From: Mucilaginibacter aquariorum | GTDB lineage: Bacteria > Bacteroidota > Bacteroidia > Sphingobacteriales > Sphingobacteriaceae | Assembly: GCF_024498135.1 (NCBI RefSeq) | Contig: NZ_JANHOH010000012.1 | Span: 1 to 64,000, forward strand | Length of the DNA stretch: 64,000 nucleotides | Direction of reading: 5' to 3' | Shown: in pieces, positions 8,287-17,479 of the stretch | Numbering within the stretch: the stretch's first letter is position 1 | How the letters are laid out: every line of letters starts with the position of its first letter | Notes under the pieces: generated by a model | Seen by the model: the letters and a program-made list of their open reading frames with translations, nothing else | What the model was told of the DNA's origin: nothing | Databases searched by the model: none | Program-made: the position numbers and the translations under genes

Positions 8287-9165
8287 TTGGAAAACACAGC
8301 TCTCAAAAATACATTTCCGAAACTGTTAACATCCCTGCTTATTATAACATTAATTATAATTATGCAACCTGCTAATGCAAAAAGCAATCCAATACCCTTA
8401 ACCCAAAGGCAAGCGGCATTTAACCGGGCAAAAAGCCTGAATAATGGAATTAGCATATCGTGGTTGGAACAAACCTGGAACAAGGATATTTTGAGTATAA
8501 AACCGATAAATAATACCGATTTTGAGTTAATTAAAAGGTTAGGTTTTAAGAGCGTGAGGCTCCCGGTTGCTTTTGCATACTTCGAAACTAATAAAATTAC
8601 GGTTGAGAAAGTATTTACTCATATCGATGAAGTTTTGGAACAATGTAATACATATGGTTTAAAGCTAATTATTGATTATCACTACGGGAACCTGAACGAT
8701 ACTAACTATTTAACTGAAACGCCAAAGATTATTAACCAATGGCTTAAATTAACTAAGAGGTATATACGGGAAAGCCCGGAAAAGGTTTTCTTTGAATTAT
8801 ATAACGAGCCTCCCCACATGAATCCCAAAGTGTGGAAAGATGCTGCGTATAACATTGTAACCTCATTAGAAAAATAGATAAGAAAAGAACAATCGGTACA
8901 TGATAAATTGCAAATTGTTAAAAACTGGGCGGCTAAATATGATGTTCTTATATTATGCGGCGAGTATGGCGTATATAATAAATATGCCGATGCAGATAGC
9001 CGTTGCCGCTATATAAAATCGGTGCGTGAAAATTTAAAGGCCATGGGTATACCCGGAATAATGTGGGATTATAATACCAATTTTTCTATATTTAATGGCC
9101 CGCCGTCAATTAATACCCTGTCTGGTTGTATGAAACAGGCGATTGATTATACCGGCGCGAAATAA
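8287..9165 (+). pseudogene. decayed GH5 endoglucanase (cellulase) gene
   Basis: The first part (to the TAG at 8875-8877) encodes a signal-like hydrophobic segment and the N-terminal half of a GH5 barrel with the acid/base motif LYNEPP (Glu174). The same frame resumes after the stop and carries the nucleophile motif CGEYG and a GH5 C-terminus (GIMWDYN) to 9165. Right after the A-run at 8870-8874 the other frame reads I-D-K-K-R-T-I, the family's normal continuation, implying loss of one A. The following 80-90 residues, including the HFYEP-type strand, are absent. The gene thus has a frameshift and an internal deletion. The start is a TTG at 8287, divergent from the kinase gene 52 bases away. 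Loss of function is inferred. Confidence 0.85.
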
Positions 9166-9181
9166 TATTGACATTAATTAT

Positions 9182-9189
9182 TAACTTTG
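9182..9189 (+). promoter_or_regulatory. -7 element of the desaturase promoter
   Basis: TAACTTTG matches the Bacteroidota TAnnTTTG element and lies 17 bases before the ATG at 9207. A TTG is present at 9168-9170, closer than the usual -33 spacing. Confidence 0.55.
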
Positions 9190-9206
9190 CTCACTAATAA
9201 GGTACT

Positions 9207-10187
9207 ATGAAATTTTTCGAAGAAAAACGCAAAGAGGTAATGGGGCATATTGAAAAGTTCATGCTGGAGAAGATGAACGAATATTTGAAACCCATTGATA
9301 CAATATGGCAGCCATCAGATTTTTTGCCTGATGCTTCAAGAGATACGTTTTTTAGCGAAATAAAAGAAATGCAGGAAAGCGCCCGAGGGTTATCATATGA
9401 CCTTGTTGCTGTACTTATAGGTGATACCATCACCGAAGAAGCATTGCCTACCTACGAATCGTGGTTAACTATGGTTGAAGGCGTATCTGATAATGAAGAA
9501 GGCGGCTGGATGAAATGGACACGCCACTGGACCGCAGAAGAAAACCGCCACGGCGATCTGCTAAATAAATATTTATACCTATCGGGCCGTGTTAATATGC
9601 GCGCCATGGAGGTATCTACCCAATACTTAATTGCCGATGGCTTTGATATAGGTACCGGCCACGACCCATACCGTAACTTTATATACACATCTTTCCAGGA
9701 ACTGGCTACAAACGTATCTCACCGCAGGGTGGCATCACAGGCTAAAAAAGATGGCGATACATTGTTATCTAAAATGTGCGGCGTAATTGCCGGCGATGAA
9801 GCACGCCACGCGAAAGCTTACAAATACTTTATCGAAAAAATATTTGAGGTTGATCCGAATGAGGCTATGTTAGCTTTTGAGGATATGATGCGTAAAAAAA
9901 TTGTTATGCCGGCGCATTTCCTGCGCGAGGTTGGTTTGAAGATAGGCCAAACCTTCGGTCACTTTACCGATGCCGCAGAACGCCTGGGTATTTATACTGC
10001 TATTGATTACGTAGATATATTAAAGGAACTGATTGAAGACTGGCACATTGAAAGCGTTATCGACTTAAAAGAAGATGGCGAAAAAGCCCGTGATTACATC
10101 ATGAACCTTCCAAACCGTTTAATACGCGTTGCCGAACGTATGAAAAACCCAATGCTGGAATATAAATTCAGCTGGATTTACGGATAA
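9207..10187 (+). CDS. acyl-ACP desaturase (soluble diiron)
   Basis: A 326-residue member of the soluble stearoyl-ACP desaturase family (ferritin-like diiron fold). The two iron-binding EExxH-type motifs are present: EENRH (residues 111-115) and DEARH (197-201), with further likely ligands Glu78 and Glu165. The enzyme inserts a cis double bond into ACP-bound saturated acyl chains with O2 and reduced ferredoxin, adjusting membrane fluidity. Full length compared with the family, with no transit peptide. Its own TAnnTTTG promoter lies just upstream and a strong terminator just downstream, so it is monocistronic. Confidence 0.93.
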   Translation: MKFFEEKRKEVMGHIEKFMLEKMNEYLKPIDTIWQPSDFLPDASRDTFFSEIKEMQESARGLSYDLVAVLIGDTITEEALPTYESWLTMVEGVSDNEEGGWMKWTRHWTAEENRHGDLLNKYLYLSGRVNMRAMEVSTQYLIADGFDIGTGHDPYRNFIYTSFQELATNVSHRRVASQAKKDGDTLLSKMCGVIAGDEARHAKAYKYFIEKIFEVDPNEAMLAFEDMMRKKIVMPAHFLREVGLKIGQTFGHFTDAAERLGIYTAIDYVDILKELIEDWHIESVIDLKEDGEKARDYIMNLPNRLIRVAERMKNPMLEYKFSWIYG

Positions 10188-10206
10188 GTGTAAAATATAT
10201 TATATG

Positions 10207-10242
10207 AAGCCCTCTTTGTTTTTTACAAGGGGGGCTTTTTGT
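10207..10242 (+). terminator. terminator of the desaturase gene
   Basis: A 12-pair stem (AAGCCCTCTTTG against CAAGGGGGGCTT, with G-T wobbles) with a T-rich loop and a T-run begins 20 bases after the stop codon. Confidence 0.85.
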
Positions 10243-10284
10243 TTACTGCCCCCTGCAATCGCTAGGCCTCAGCCAACGGGCTAC

Positions 10285-11898
10285 CTACTCCGCCTTATTC
10301 ACATTAAACCCCGGGCTTTTATATCCCTCGGGTTTATAATCATCGGGGATCTGAATGCCATTGCCATCGCGTATCGATGTGAAGTGCGGCGACATAATTT
10401 CAACACCGGCCTCATTAAATTTATCCTGTATGTTTTTATGCAGCTCTGAATAAATAAGGGCCATCTTTTTCGGCATATCTGTATAGGCGTTTATCTGGTA
10501 ACCCACGTTAAAATCATTCAACTCGGTTTGTAACACAAAGGGTTTTGGCTCGGGTTGTATGCCTTCGGTTGCCAAAGCGGCATCAATAAGTAAGCGGTGT
10601 ATGGTTTGCCAGGGCATGTCATAGCCTATGGTTATTGTACTGTGCAAGATCAACCCAAGTGTTTTAGCAGACGAGGTATAGTTAACCGCATGGCCGCTTA
10701 ATATAGATGAGTTGGGAATAGTGATGTCCTCGTTCTTAATGGTTCTTACACGGGTTATCAATAAGTTTTTTTCAATAACGTCGCCGGTAACTTCGCCCAG
10801 CCTTACCCGGTCGCCCACTTTAAAGGGGCGCATATAGGTAAGCACAATGCCCGCCACCATGTTTGATATAGCCGATGAAGACCCAAACGAGAACAGCACC
10901 CCTAAAAACACCGTCACTCCCTGAAAAACCTTGGTTTGCGAACCCGGCAGATAAGGGAATATCACCACAAACATAAACGCGTAAAGTATCACCCTTATAA
11001 TGTTATAGGTAGGGATGGCCCAGTCGGGATAAAAATTTCTGATGGTAAACGCCCCATTCTTTATTTCGGTCGCTATAAAGCCAATAAACTTTACAATGTA
11101 ACGGGTAACAACATAAATAACCAGTACAGTAAGCAAATTGGGGATATACCTTAAAAACGCCAGTGCAATACTTTTTAGCGGATTAATAACATACCCCAAT
11201 AACTGCGTGGCAATGGGTTTAGTCCACGGGAAAATATAGAACAGAACCGGTAACGAAAGGTATACGAGTAGTATAATCACTACAAACTTTACAACACGCA
11301 GCAATGTGTTTATGAAGGGGAGTAACCGGTTCACATAATTGGCCGGCGCCCCTTTTTGTGCAAGGGCATCAACGCGCCGGGTCCAGCTGTTAACTATTCT
11401 CGACCCTATCCAGGCAAAGGCACGGTTAACCAGCCATATTAAAAAGATGAGTAAGGCAAATACCAAAATGGCTTCGCCCACCTGTATCGCCAGTTCTTTT
11501 AGGTTATAAGTTTCGGTAGCGGTTTTAAGGCGCTGCTTTAACAGGGTGTAGTAGTTATCGGCAAGTGCCTTGCGGCTTAACTCAGAAAACTTACTATCCT
11601 GTTCGTTAACAGCAAATACAATTTCTGATTTATAGGTGATGACGGATAGTGCGCTGTCATGCGTTAGCTTTAACGAATCGGCAACAAAATCTAAGCGTTG
11701 TATCAGTCCGTTAATGCGCTTGGTTACTATCTGGGCGCGTTCGGTAGGGGTAAATAAACCCTGAGCAGTATAAAATTTAAATAGCGTATCCTTATTAATA
11801 ATAACCGGGTATCCTGGTGTAGCAGCAACAGGCTTTTGCGCTTTAACCGGGCTTATGGCTATGAAGAGACATAGAAGCAACGTATAAAATTTAGGCAT
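10285..11898 (-). CDS. MscS-family mechanosensitive channel
   Basis: A 537-residue protein with a signal peptide (cleavage near VKAQ), a periplasmic helical domain (about 25-135), several TM helices (about 140-370) and the conserved MscS core. The pore helix is rich in Gly/Ala/Ser (FGSSSAISNMVAGIVLTYMRPF), followed by the beta domain VGDRVRLGEVTGDVIE and IPNSSILSG. This long, periplasm-extended type releases solutes under hypo-osmotic stress. The gene is convergent with the desaturase and has an independent position. The small hypothetical gene 42 bases upstream on the same strand may be cotranscribed. Confidence 0.92.
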   Translation of the reverse strand: MPKFYTLLLCLFIAISPVKAQKPVAATPGYPVIINKDTLFKFYTAQGLFTPTERAQIVTKRINGLIQRLDFVADSLKLTHDSALSVITYKSEIVFAVNEQDSKFSELSRKALADNYYTLLKQRLKTATETYNLKELAIQVGEAILVFALLIFLIWLVNRAFAWIGSRIVNSWTRRVDALAQKGAPANYVNRLLPFINTLLRVVKFVVIILLVYLSLPVLFYIFPWTKPIATQLLGYVINPLKSIALAFLRYIPNLLTVLVIYVVTRYIVKFIGFIATEIKNGAFTIRNFYPDWAIPTYNIIRVILYAFMFVVIFPYLPGSQTKVFQGVTVFLGVLFSFGSSSAISNMVAGIVLTYMRPFKVGDRVRLGEVTGDVIEKNLLITRVRTIKNEDITIPNSSILSGHAVNYTSSAKTLGLILHSTITIGYDMPWQTIHRLLIDAALATEGIQPEPKPFVLQTELNDFNVGYQINAYTDMPKKMALIYSELHKNIQDKFNEAGVEIMSPHFTSIRDGNGIQIPDDYKPEGYKSPGFNVNKAE

Positions 11899-11940
11899 AG
11901 CAGGTTTTTTATGCTAAAGCTAAAAATTATATTTAAGTAT

Positions 11941-12267
11941 TTAACCCTCTTGCAGCAGGTCGGTGCCCTGCCCGCCTGATATATCATCAAACAGGCTGTT
12001 CAGAATAGATTCAACGGTAATGGAGTTAATGTCATCTACATAATGCTCGTTGCGGGTTATCCAAAGCTGATCGTCCTGCACGGTAATAGTAAATAAAATG
12101 CCTTCATACAACTTAGGGTAGCTTATCTCGATGCCGGTGGGGGTATTAGCTATGTTAAAGCTGATATCGCTTTGCCTTTGCTTTTGAAAGATAGGGTTCA
12201 GCCTGTCTTGCAAGTGATTAAAAAGCTGATCAATATTAACTGGTTTATGCAGGGTGATGATCTTCAT
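11941..12267 (-). CDS. hypothetical protein, 108 residues
   Basis: I do not recognise this family. It is a soluble, acidic protein without signal peptide or TM segment. A beta-rich middle (FNIANTPTGIEISYP, FTITVQDDQLWITRN) is followed by an acidic C-terminal helix (VESILNSLFDDI). Codon use matches its neighbours and the frame has no overlapping rival, so it is probably real. It lies 42 bases upstream of the MscS gene on the same strand and may form a two-gene transcript with it; divergent to the aldo/keto reductase gene. Confidence 0.7.
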   Translation of the reverse strand: MKIITLHKPVNIDQLFNHLQDRLNPIFQKQRQSDISFNIANTPTGIEISYPKLYEGILFTITVQDDQLWITRNEHYVDDINSITVESILNSLFDDISGGQGTDLLQEG

Positions 12268-12386
12268 GATAGTATGTTTGATATATTTACAATTGGCTTG
12301 CAGCTATTGTTTACAAAGCATTTTTATTTGAGCTTTTAAAACAGGAATTTTGTCTGCAACGTTCATCTAAAAAAACTACTACTACC

Positions 12387-13406
12387 ATGAATTATAAATT
12401 ATTAGGCCGATCAGGATTAAAGGTATCCGAACTTTGTTTAGGCACAATGGGTTTTGGAACCGAGGGCGGCTGGGGTGCCGATGCTGCCACCAGCTTCGAG
12501 ATCATGGATGCCTACGCTAATGAGGGCGGCAATTTCCTGGATACCGCCAATATATACAAACTGGGCACCAGCGAAAAGATCATTGGCGATTATATAGCCA
12601 ACCACGACCGCGATTACTTTGTGCTGGCCACCAAATACAGCTTAAAGGATAATATGACCAATCCCAATGCAAGCGGCAACAACCGCAAAAACATGATGCG
12701 GAGCGTGGAGGATAGCCTGAAGCGTTTAAAAACAGATTTTATAGATGTACTGTATCTGCACATTTGGGATGATATTACCCCGATTGACGAGGTGCTGCGC
12801 GCTATGGATGACCTGATAAAACAAGGGAAAATAACCTACGCCGCCATCAGCGACACGCCTGCCTGGGTGGTAGCCAAAGGTAACACCCTTGCCGAACTAA
12901 TGGGCTGGAGCCAGTTTATAGCCCTACAGGTAGAATACAGCCTGCTGGCGCGCACCGCCGAGCGCGAACTGATCCCCATGGCTAAACACTTCGGAATGAC
13001 GGTTACCCCATGGGCGCCATTGGCAGGCGGTGCATTAACGGGGAAATATCTAAAGGGCGACAAAGGCCGCATAAAACCCGATAGCAAACGCCTGGATGCG
13101 CGCAGCGAAAATATTACCAAAGTAGTAATGGAAGTTGCGCAGGAACTTGGCGTATCTGAAAGCCACGTTGCATTGCAGTGGACAATGAGCAAAGGTTTTA
13201 GCTGCATCCCAATTGTTGGCGCTACCAAAGTTGACCAGTTGAAAGATAACCTGAAAACAATAGATGTGATATTAAGCCCGGCCCACATCCAAAAGCTTGA
13301 CGATGCCAGCAAAATAGAATTGGGCTTCCCCGGCGATTTCTTTAACGAGGATGCAGTGAAAAACAATTCGTTTGGTGGGTTTTATGATAGGGTAGAGAAG
13401 AGATAG
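12387..13406 (+). CDS. aldo/keto reductase
   Basis: A 339-residue NAD(P)H-dependent oxidoreductase with the (beta/alpha)8 AKR fold. The catalytic tetrad can be assigned as Asp52, Tyr57 (LDTANIYKLG), Lys83 (LATKY) and His125 (LYLHIWD). The C-terminal cofactor region (CIPIVGATKVDQLKDN) is also conserved. It is of the YajO/voltage-channel-beta-like subgroup and likely reduces aldehydes or ketones; the substrate cannot be deduced. Monocistronic and convergent with psd, sharing a bidirectional terminator. Confidence 0.9.
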   Translation: MNYKLLGRSGLKVSELCLGTMGFGTEGGWGADAATSFEIMDAYANEGGNFLDTANIYKLGTSEKIIGDYIANHDRDYFVLATKYSLKDNMTNPNASGNNRKNMMRSVEDSLKRLKTDFIDVLYLHIWDDITPIDEVLRAMDDLIKQGKITYAAISDTPAWVVAKGNTLAELMGWSQFIALQVEYSLLARTAERELIPMAKHFGMTVTPWAPLAGGALTGKYLKGDKGRIKPDSKRLDARSENITKVVMEVAQELGVSESHVALQWTMSKGFSCIPIVGATKVDQLKDNLKTIDVILSPAHIQKLDDASKIELGFPGDFFNEDAVKNNSFGGFYDRVEKR

Positions 13407-13424
13407 GGGCACATTATCGAGCAT

Positions 13425-13462
13425 AAAAAAGCCCCTGCGCAATTGCATAGGGGCTTTTTCTA
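13425..13462. terminator. bidirectional terminator between aldo/keto reductase and psd
   Basis: AAAAAAGCCCCT pairs with AGGGGCTTTTT around a GCGCAATTGC-containing loop. A-run and T-run on the two sides allow it to work on both strands. Confidence 0.85.
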
Positions 13463-13473
13463 TTTTGATTAAA

Positions 13474-14394
13474 CTATTTTTTCTCGCTTTTCTTAACCGT
13501 TTTTGGTTTTGCTGCTGTAGTTGATTTTGTTGCGGTGGTTGGTTTTGGCTTGGCAGCGGCAACCGGTTTCTTAGCAGGAGTTGCTTTACCTTCCGGCTTT
13601 TCAACAGCTTGCTCTTTCTCCAGGTCGTGCTCAATAACTAATGTTGGTTCGCCATGCTCATCAGATAGTGGCTTTTCAACATCGGGGATATGTGTTTCAA
13701 CCACATCCGAAGTTTCAGATGGCAACGTTACGTTATTTAACAAATCGGCTAATACCGTGCGACCGCCTTTTACTACCTGGTTAAGTTCTACATTAATTTT
13801 GGTGCCTAACGGAAGGAAAATATCCACCCTCGATCCAAATTTAATAAAGCCAAATTGCTGGCCTTGTTCAACCACATCACCCTCTTTAACATACCATACA
13901 ATACGGCGGGCAAGCGCCCCCGCTATCTGGCGGAATAATATCTGGGTGCCTTCGCTGTTTTCGGTTACAACCGTAGTGCGCTCGTTTTCGGTTGATGATT
14001 TTGGGTGCCATGCCACCAGGTATTTACCCGGGTGATATTTAAAATATTTAATAACGCCGCTGATAGGGTTACGGTTTACGTGCACATTAACCGGCGACAT
14101 AAATACCGATAACTGTATGCGCCTGTCTTTAAAAAATTCTGTTTCTTCCGTTTCTTCAATTACCACTACTTTGCCATCTGCAGGGCAAAGCACCTGCGAT
14201 TCTTCCGGGGTAATATGTAAAACAGGGCTGCGAAAAAACTGTACAATAGTTGCAAGCAGTAAAAACGACAGGATGTAAACTATCCATTTTACAGTGTGGG
14301 CATCGGGAAAATAAAAGGAGATCAACGCGTTCAATACAAATATGAACAGCACTGTTAAGGCAAGTGATGTATATCCTTCTTTATGAAAAGTCAT
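13474..14394 (-). CDS. psd: phosphatidylserine decarboxylase proenzyme with Lys/Ala-rich tail
   Basis: A 306-residue pyruvoyl enzyme precursor that makes phosphatidylethanolamine. Two N-terminal TM segments (about 8-30 and 33-55) precede the short-type Psd core, with PADGKV (71-76), VNVHVNR (102-108) and the self-cleavage site FGSRVD, where Gly187-Ser188 is the expected cut and Ser188 becomes the pyruvoyl group. The family normally ends near residue 220. Here about 80 extra residues follow: an acidic linker, then a lysine, alanine, proline and threonine-rich tail. It is the last gene of the CPBP-DUF2007-cdsA-psd operon, so CDP-diacylglycerol synthesis and PE formation are encoded together. 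Confidence 0.9.
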   Translation of the reverse strand: MTFHKEGYTSLALTVLFIFVLNALISFYFPDAHTVKWIVYILSFLLLATIVQFFRSPVLHITPEESQVLCPADGKVVVIEETEETEFFKDRRIQLSVFMSPVNVHVNRNPISGVIKYFKYHPGKYLVAWHPKSSTENERTTVVTENSEGTQILFRQIAGALARRIVWYVKEGDVVEQGQQFGFIKFGSRVDIFLPLGTKINVELNQVVKGGRTVLADLLNNVTLPSETSDVVETHIPDVEKPLSDEHGEPTLVIEHDLEKEQAVEKPEGKATPAKKPVAAAKPKPTTATKSTTAAKPKTVKKSEKK

Positions 14395-14420
14395 ATATAG
14401 GGTAATAAGTTTCTACAAAA

Positions 14421-15263
14421 TTAAGCATTTACAACGAAGTATAAGTAAGTATATACAATAGGGGCGGCAAGTAATAACCCATCAAACCTATCCAGTAAAC
14501 CACCGTGGCCGGGTAATATACTGCCGGAGTCCTTCACATTTATGCTGCGTTTAAACATAGATTCTACCAGGTCGCCCAGTGTGCCGAAGCAAGAAATCAA
14601 TATCCCAACACTCATCCATTGTTTCCAATCCAGCTCGGGGAAATATAAACTGATGATATAACCTACGCCCGCGCTGATCACTACACCGCCAATAAAACCT
14701 TCCCATGTTTTTTTTGGCGAATGGCGTTCAAAAAGCTTGGTGCGGCCAATAGTAAGGCCTACCAGGTAGGCGCCGGTATCGTTAGCCCATAGCATTAATA
14801 AAAACGCCATCGGGATATGAAAGTTAAAACCCTGGTTGTTAATATAGGCCAGCGCGTGAAAAAAGCTGAAAGGTATGATCACAAAAGCCATCCCTACCAA
14901 TGTATAGGCAATATTGGCAAACGGCGCCACCGAGATCTTGAATAACTCCCGTACAAAAACAAGGCTAACACTCAAAACAAACAAAAACAACAATAAATAA
15001 GCTAATTGATGCCCGTTTAAGGCAGGCAGGGCAAACATATCCGAATAATTAAGCAGTGCCGCGCCGCTGAAAAGTAACGCGCCGCTTAGTATCCCAACGG
15101 GAACATTTGGGGTTGCTGTGTCTTTTTTAATTAGGGAATAAAACTCATACAAGCAAAAGCAGCTAAGTACTAAATAAAAGCCGGCGAATACCTGGTAACC
15201 CAGTAAAAACGACCCCAGCATCACTATTGTAAAAAAAAAGCCCGTTATGGCGCGTGTCTTCAT
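14421..15263 (-). CDS. cdsA: phosphatidate cytidylyltransferase
   Basis: A 280-residue integral membrane enzyme that makes CDP-diacylglycerol from phosphatidic acid and CTP, the branch point of phospholipid synthesis. About eight TM helices are visible, and the C-terminal CDP-DAG synthase signature is intact: S-x-F-K-R, then KDSG, LPGHGG and DRFD. Its start overlaps the DUF2007 stop by four bases (ATGA), and psd follows after 26 bases. Confidence 0.95.
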   Translation of the reverse strand: MKTRAITGFFFTIVMLGSFLLGYQVFAGFYLVLSCFCLYEFYSLIKKDTATPNVPVGILSGALLFSGAALLNYSDMFALPALNGHQLAYLLLFLFVLSVSLVFVRELFKISVAPFANIAYTLVGMAFVIIPFSFFHALAYINNQGFNFHIPMAFLLMLWANDTGAYLVGLTIGRTKLFERHSPKKTWEGFIGGVVISAGVGYIISLYFPELDWKQWMSVGILISCFGTLGDLVESMFKRSINVKDSGSILPGHGGLLDRFDGLLLAAPIVYTYLYFVVNA

Positions 15264-15472
15264 AAGTTAATTTGGTTCAGTATCATTATTTCGATAGCAC
15301 GGCCAAAGTTTTCCTGGTGGATATATACTTCAATATCGCCAAAAGCCTGGTGTGATGATGCCTGCCGGTTAAGCACTACGGCATCTATCTGGTACCCGGT
15401 AAGTACCTGTTTCACAATCTCTGACTCATAAAAGTTTGACGAAGTGTAAATCTTAACCCAGTTCTTCTCCAT
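15260..15472 (-). CDS. DUF2007 family protein
   Basis: A 70-residue soluble protein matching the DUF2007 (putative signal-transducing, PII-like fold) family: an N-terminal VKIYTSSNFYESEIVKQVL strand-helix, a central VVLNRQASS, and a C-terminal EVYIHQENFGRAIEI. Function unknown. It overlaps the upstream protease gene by 20 bases and the downstream cdsA by four, so it is translated as part of that operon. Confidence 0.85.
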   Translation of the reverse strand: MEKNWVKIYTSSNFYESEIVKQVLTGYQIDAVVLNRQASSHQAFGDIEVYIHQENFGRAIEIMILNQINL

Positions 15473-16397
15473 TTAATACAGGGCCCCGCTCTTTGCCCAA
15501 TGCTACCTTTTTGTAAACTATCAGCAAAATTATAATAATTATCAGGCTAAATATATACTGCCACCAACTAAATACATCCGTGGCATCGGGGTTTAGCTTA
15601 ATGTGCTTTTTTTGATATAGATAGGTTGCTACTACAGCCGTGCCATTATTTAAAAAATGCCCCCAAACCGCCGGCCATATACTGCCGCTATAAGCAACAA
15701 AATAACCAAACAGTGCACCAAGCAGTAGGCGGGGTAAAAAGCCATAAAATTCCATATGGAAAGCACTGAAAAGGGCGGCTGTTATCCAAATGGCCGCATG
15801 TATATTCTTAGTTAACCGGGCCATAATGGTTTGTAAGCCACCACGAAACATAAACTCCTCGGCAACGGCGGTTAAAAAGCCAATCAGTATCAGGTTTTTA
15901 ATACAATCCCAAAGGGTATTCATTTTCAATATGGCCATAGTAACCCGGCGGGCGCTTTCTTCGCTCTCCTTCATCCATCTTTCCAGTCCGCTTAACCATT
16001 TTGGTAAAACCAATTGCTGGTTTACATTGCTCAAAACCTCTATTAATGGCGATGATACCAACATCACAAAAAAGGCGACAACAAATAACACCCACGGGAA
16101 ACGGAATGATGGTTTAATATATTCCTGCGGATCTTTCACTACCCAATAAGCAAAAATAATGGGCGCTAAAAAAATAGGGAGGGTGGTGGTTATTATCTGT
16201 AAAATATATAAGGCGGGGATACTTTGCGGGTTCGTAAAGTTTAAATGGGCAATATCCATTATCAGGCCAAAGCCATAAATTAAGCCAACCGCTATAATCC
16301 CTAATATGTTAAATGCAGTAAATACCCCTATAAATATCAGTATAAAAAGTAGGAGTTGCTTCCCCGGGGGCATTTGACTTACAGCGCTTTTCGTCAT
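15453..16397 (-). CDS. CPBP-family intramembrane metalloprotease
   Basis: A 314-residue polytopic protein (about eight TM helices) of the CAAX protease/bacteriocin-processing (Abi) family. The motifs are EEFMFRG (Glu-Glu-x3-Arg), FSAFHMEF with the first metal-binding His, and WGHFLNN with the second. The upstream frame extends to 16451, but ATG 16397 is preferred: it starts MTKSAVSQ and leaves room for the divergent dusB promoter. First gene of the lipid operon with DUF2007, cdsA and psd. The substrate is unknown; the link with phospholipid genes is conserved context at best. Confidence 0.88.
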   Translation of the reverse strand: MTKSAVSQMPPGKQLLLFILIFIGVFTAFNILGIIAVGLIYGFGLIMDIAHLNFTNPQSIPALYILQIITTTLPIFLAPIIFAYWVVKDPQEYIKPSFRFPWVLFVVAFFVMLVSSPLIEVLSNVNQQLVLPKWLSGLERWMKESEESARRVTMAILKMNTLWDCIKNLILIGFLTAVAEEFMFRGGLQTIMARLTKNIHAAIWITAALFSAFHMEFYGFLPRLLLGALFGYFVAYSGSIWPAVWGHFLNNGTAVVATYLYQKKHIKLNPDATDVFSWWQYIFSLIIIIILLIVYKKVALGKERGPVLNGEELG

Positions 16398-16412
16398 ATA
16401 GCTTAAATTTTG

Positions 16413-16420
16413 TATTTTTG
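16413..16420 (+). promoter_or_regulatory. -7 element of the dusB promoter
   Basis: TATTTTTG fits the Bacteroidota TAnnTTTG element and lies 20 bases before the dusB ATG in the spacer to the divergent protease gene. Confidence 0.6.
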
Positions 16421-16439
16421 CAGCGCTTAAATATAAGCC

Positions 16440-17432
16440 ATGTCTGTACAAATAGGAAATATTGATTTAGGGGAGTTCCCGCTGCTGCTGGCACCGATGG
16501 AAGACGTGAGCGATCCGCCTTTCCGTTACGTGTGTAAGCAAAACGGTGCGGATATGATGTACACGGAGTTTATTTCCTCCGAAGGACTGATACGTGATGC
16601 CGCTAAAAGCCGCCAAAAACTCGACATATTTGAATACGAGCGCCCCATAGGGATCCAGATCTTTGGTAGTGATATCGACCACATGCGCGAAGCAACCGAG
16701 ATAGCCTCATTAGCAGGCCCGGACCTGATGGATATCAATTACGGCTGCCCCGTTAAGCAGGTTGCCTGCCGTGGTGCCGGTGCAAGCCTGTTGCAGGATA
16801 TTGATAAAATGGTTGCCATGACCAAAGCGGTTGTACAGGCTACTCATTTACCCGTTACTGTAAAAACCCGCCTTGGCTGGGATGATAATACAAAAAATGT
16901 TTACGAAGTTGCCGAACGCCTGCAGGATGTAGGTATAAAGGCGCTAACTATACACGGCCGCACCCGGTCGCAAATGTATAAAGGTGTTGCCGATTGGACC
17001 CTGATAAGCGAGATTAAAAAGAACCCGCGTATACAGATCCCAATTTTTGGTAACGGTGATATCGATTCGCCTGAGAAAGCGGCCAACTGGCGTATGGAGT
17101 ATGGCGTTGATGGGATGATGATTGGCCGTGCCGCTATTGGTTACCCATGGATCTTCCGCGAGGTTAAACATTTCTTTAAAACGGGCGAATATTTGGATAA
17201 ACCCACCATTGCCGAGCGCATTGAGGTTTGCAAAACCCACCTCGAAAAATCGATGGAATGGAAAGGCCCGCGTACCGGTATTTTTGAAATGCGCCGCCAT
17301 TACAGCAACTACTTTAAAGGCGTGCCCGACTTTAAAGAATATCGCATGAAACTGGTAACGGCCGGTACTGTAGAAGAGATTATGGATATATTAGGCGAAG
17401 TTGACAAAAAATATGCTTTTGAAATGGCGTAA
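16440..17432 (+). CDS. dusB: tRNA-dihydrouridine synthase
   Basis: A 330-residue FMN enzyme that reduces uridines in the D-loop of tRNA using NADPH. The TIM-barrel motifs are present: APMEDVSDPPFR at the N-terminus, NYGCP with the catalytic Cys, HGRTRSQMYKG with the conserved His and Arg, and GNGDI for FMN phosphate binding, followed by the C-terminal helical domain. Full length. apaG follows after 47 bases, with its own TAnnTTTG-like element (17450-17457). Assignment to the DusB subgroup is by overall pattern. Confidence 0.93.
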   Translation: MSVQIGNIDLGEFPLLLAPMEDVSDPPFRYVCKQNGADMMYTEFISSEGLIRDAAKSRQKLDIFEYERPIGIQIFGSDIDHMREATEIASLAGPDLMDINYGCPVKQVACRGAGASLLQDIDKMVAMTKAVVQATHLPVTVKTRLGWDDNTKNVYEVAERLQDVGIKALTIHGRTRSQMYKGVADWTLISEIKKNPRIQIPIFGNGDIDSPEKAANWRMEYGVDGMMIGRAAIGYPWIFREVKHFFKTGEYLDKPTIAERIEVCKTHLEKSMEWKGPRTGIFEMRRHYSNYFKGVPDFKEYRMKLVTAGTVEEIMDILGEVDKKYAFEMA

Positions 17433-17479
17433 TATTTGTTTGTAAAATATATATTTGAATATAAACAGACAATAAAGCG

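Noticed and set aside
12836..13366. 176-residue antisense frame inside the aldo/keto reductase gene
   Set aside because: The sense gene has complete catalytic motifs; the antisense translation shows the composition of a shadow frame.
13272..13634. 120-residue minus-strand frame overlapping psd's 3' end
   Set aside because: Out-of-frame reading of the Lys/Ala-rich tail region; glutamine/asparagine-rich shadow.
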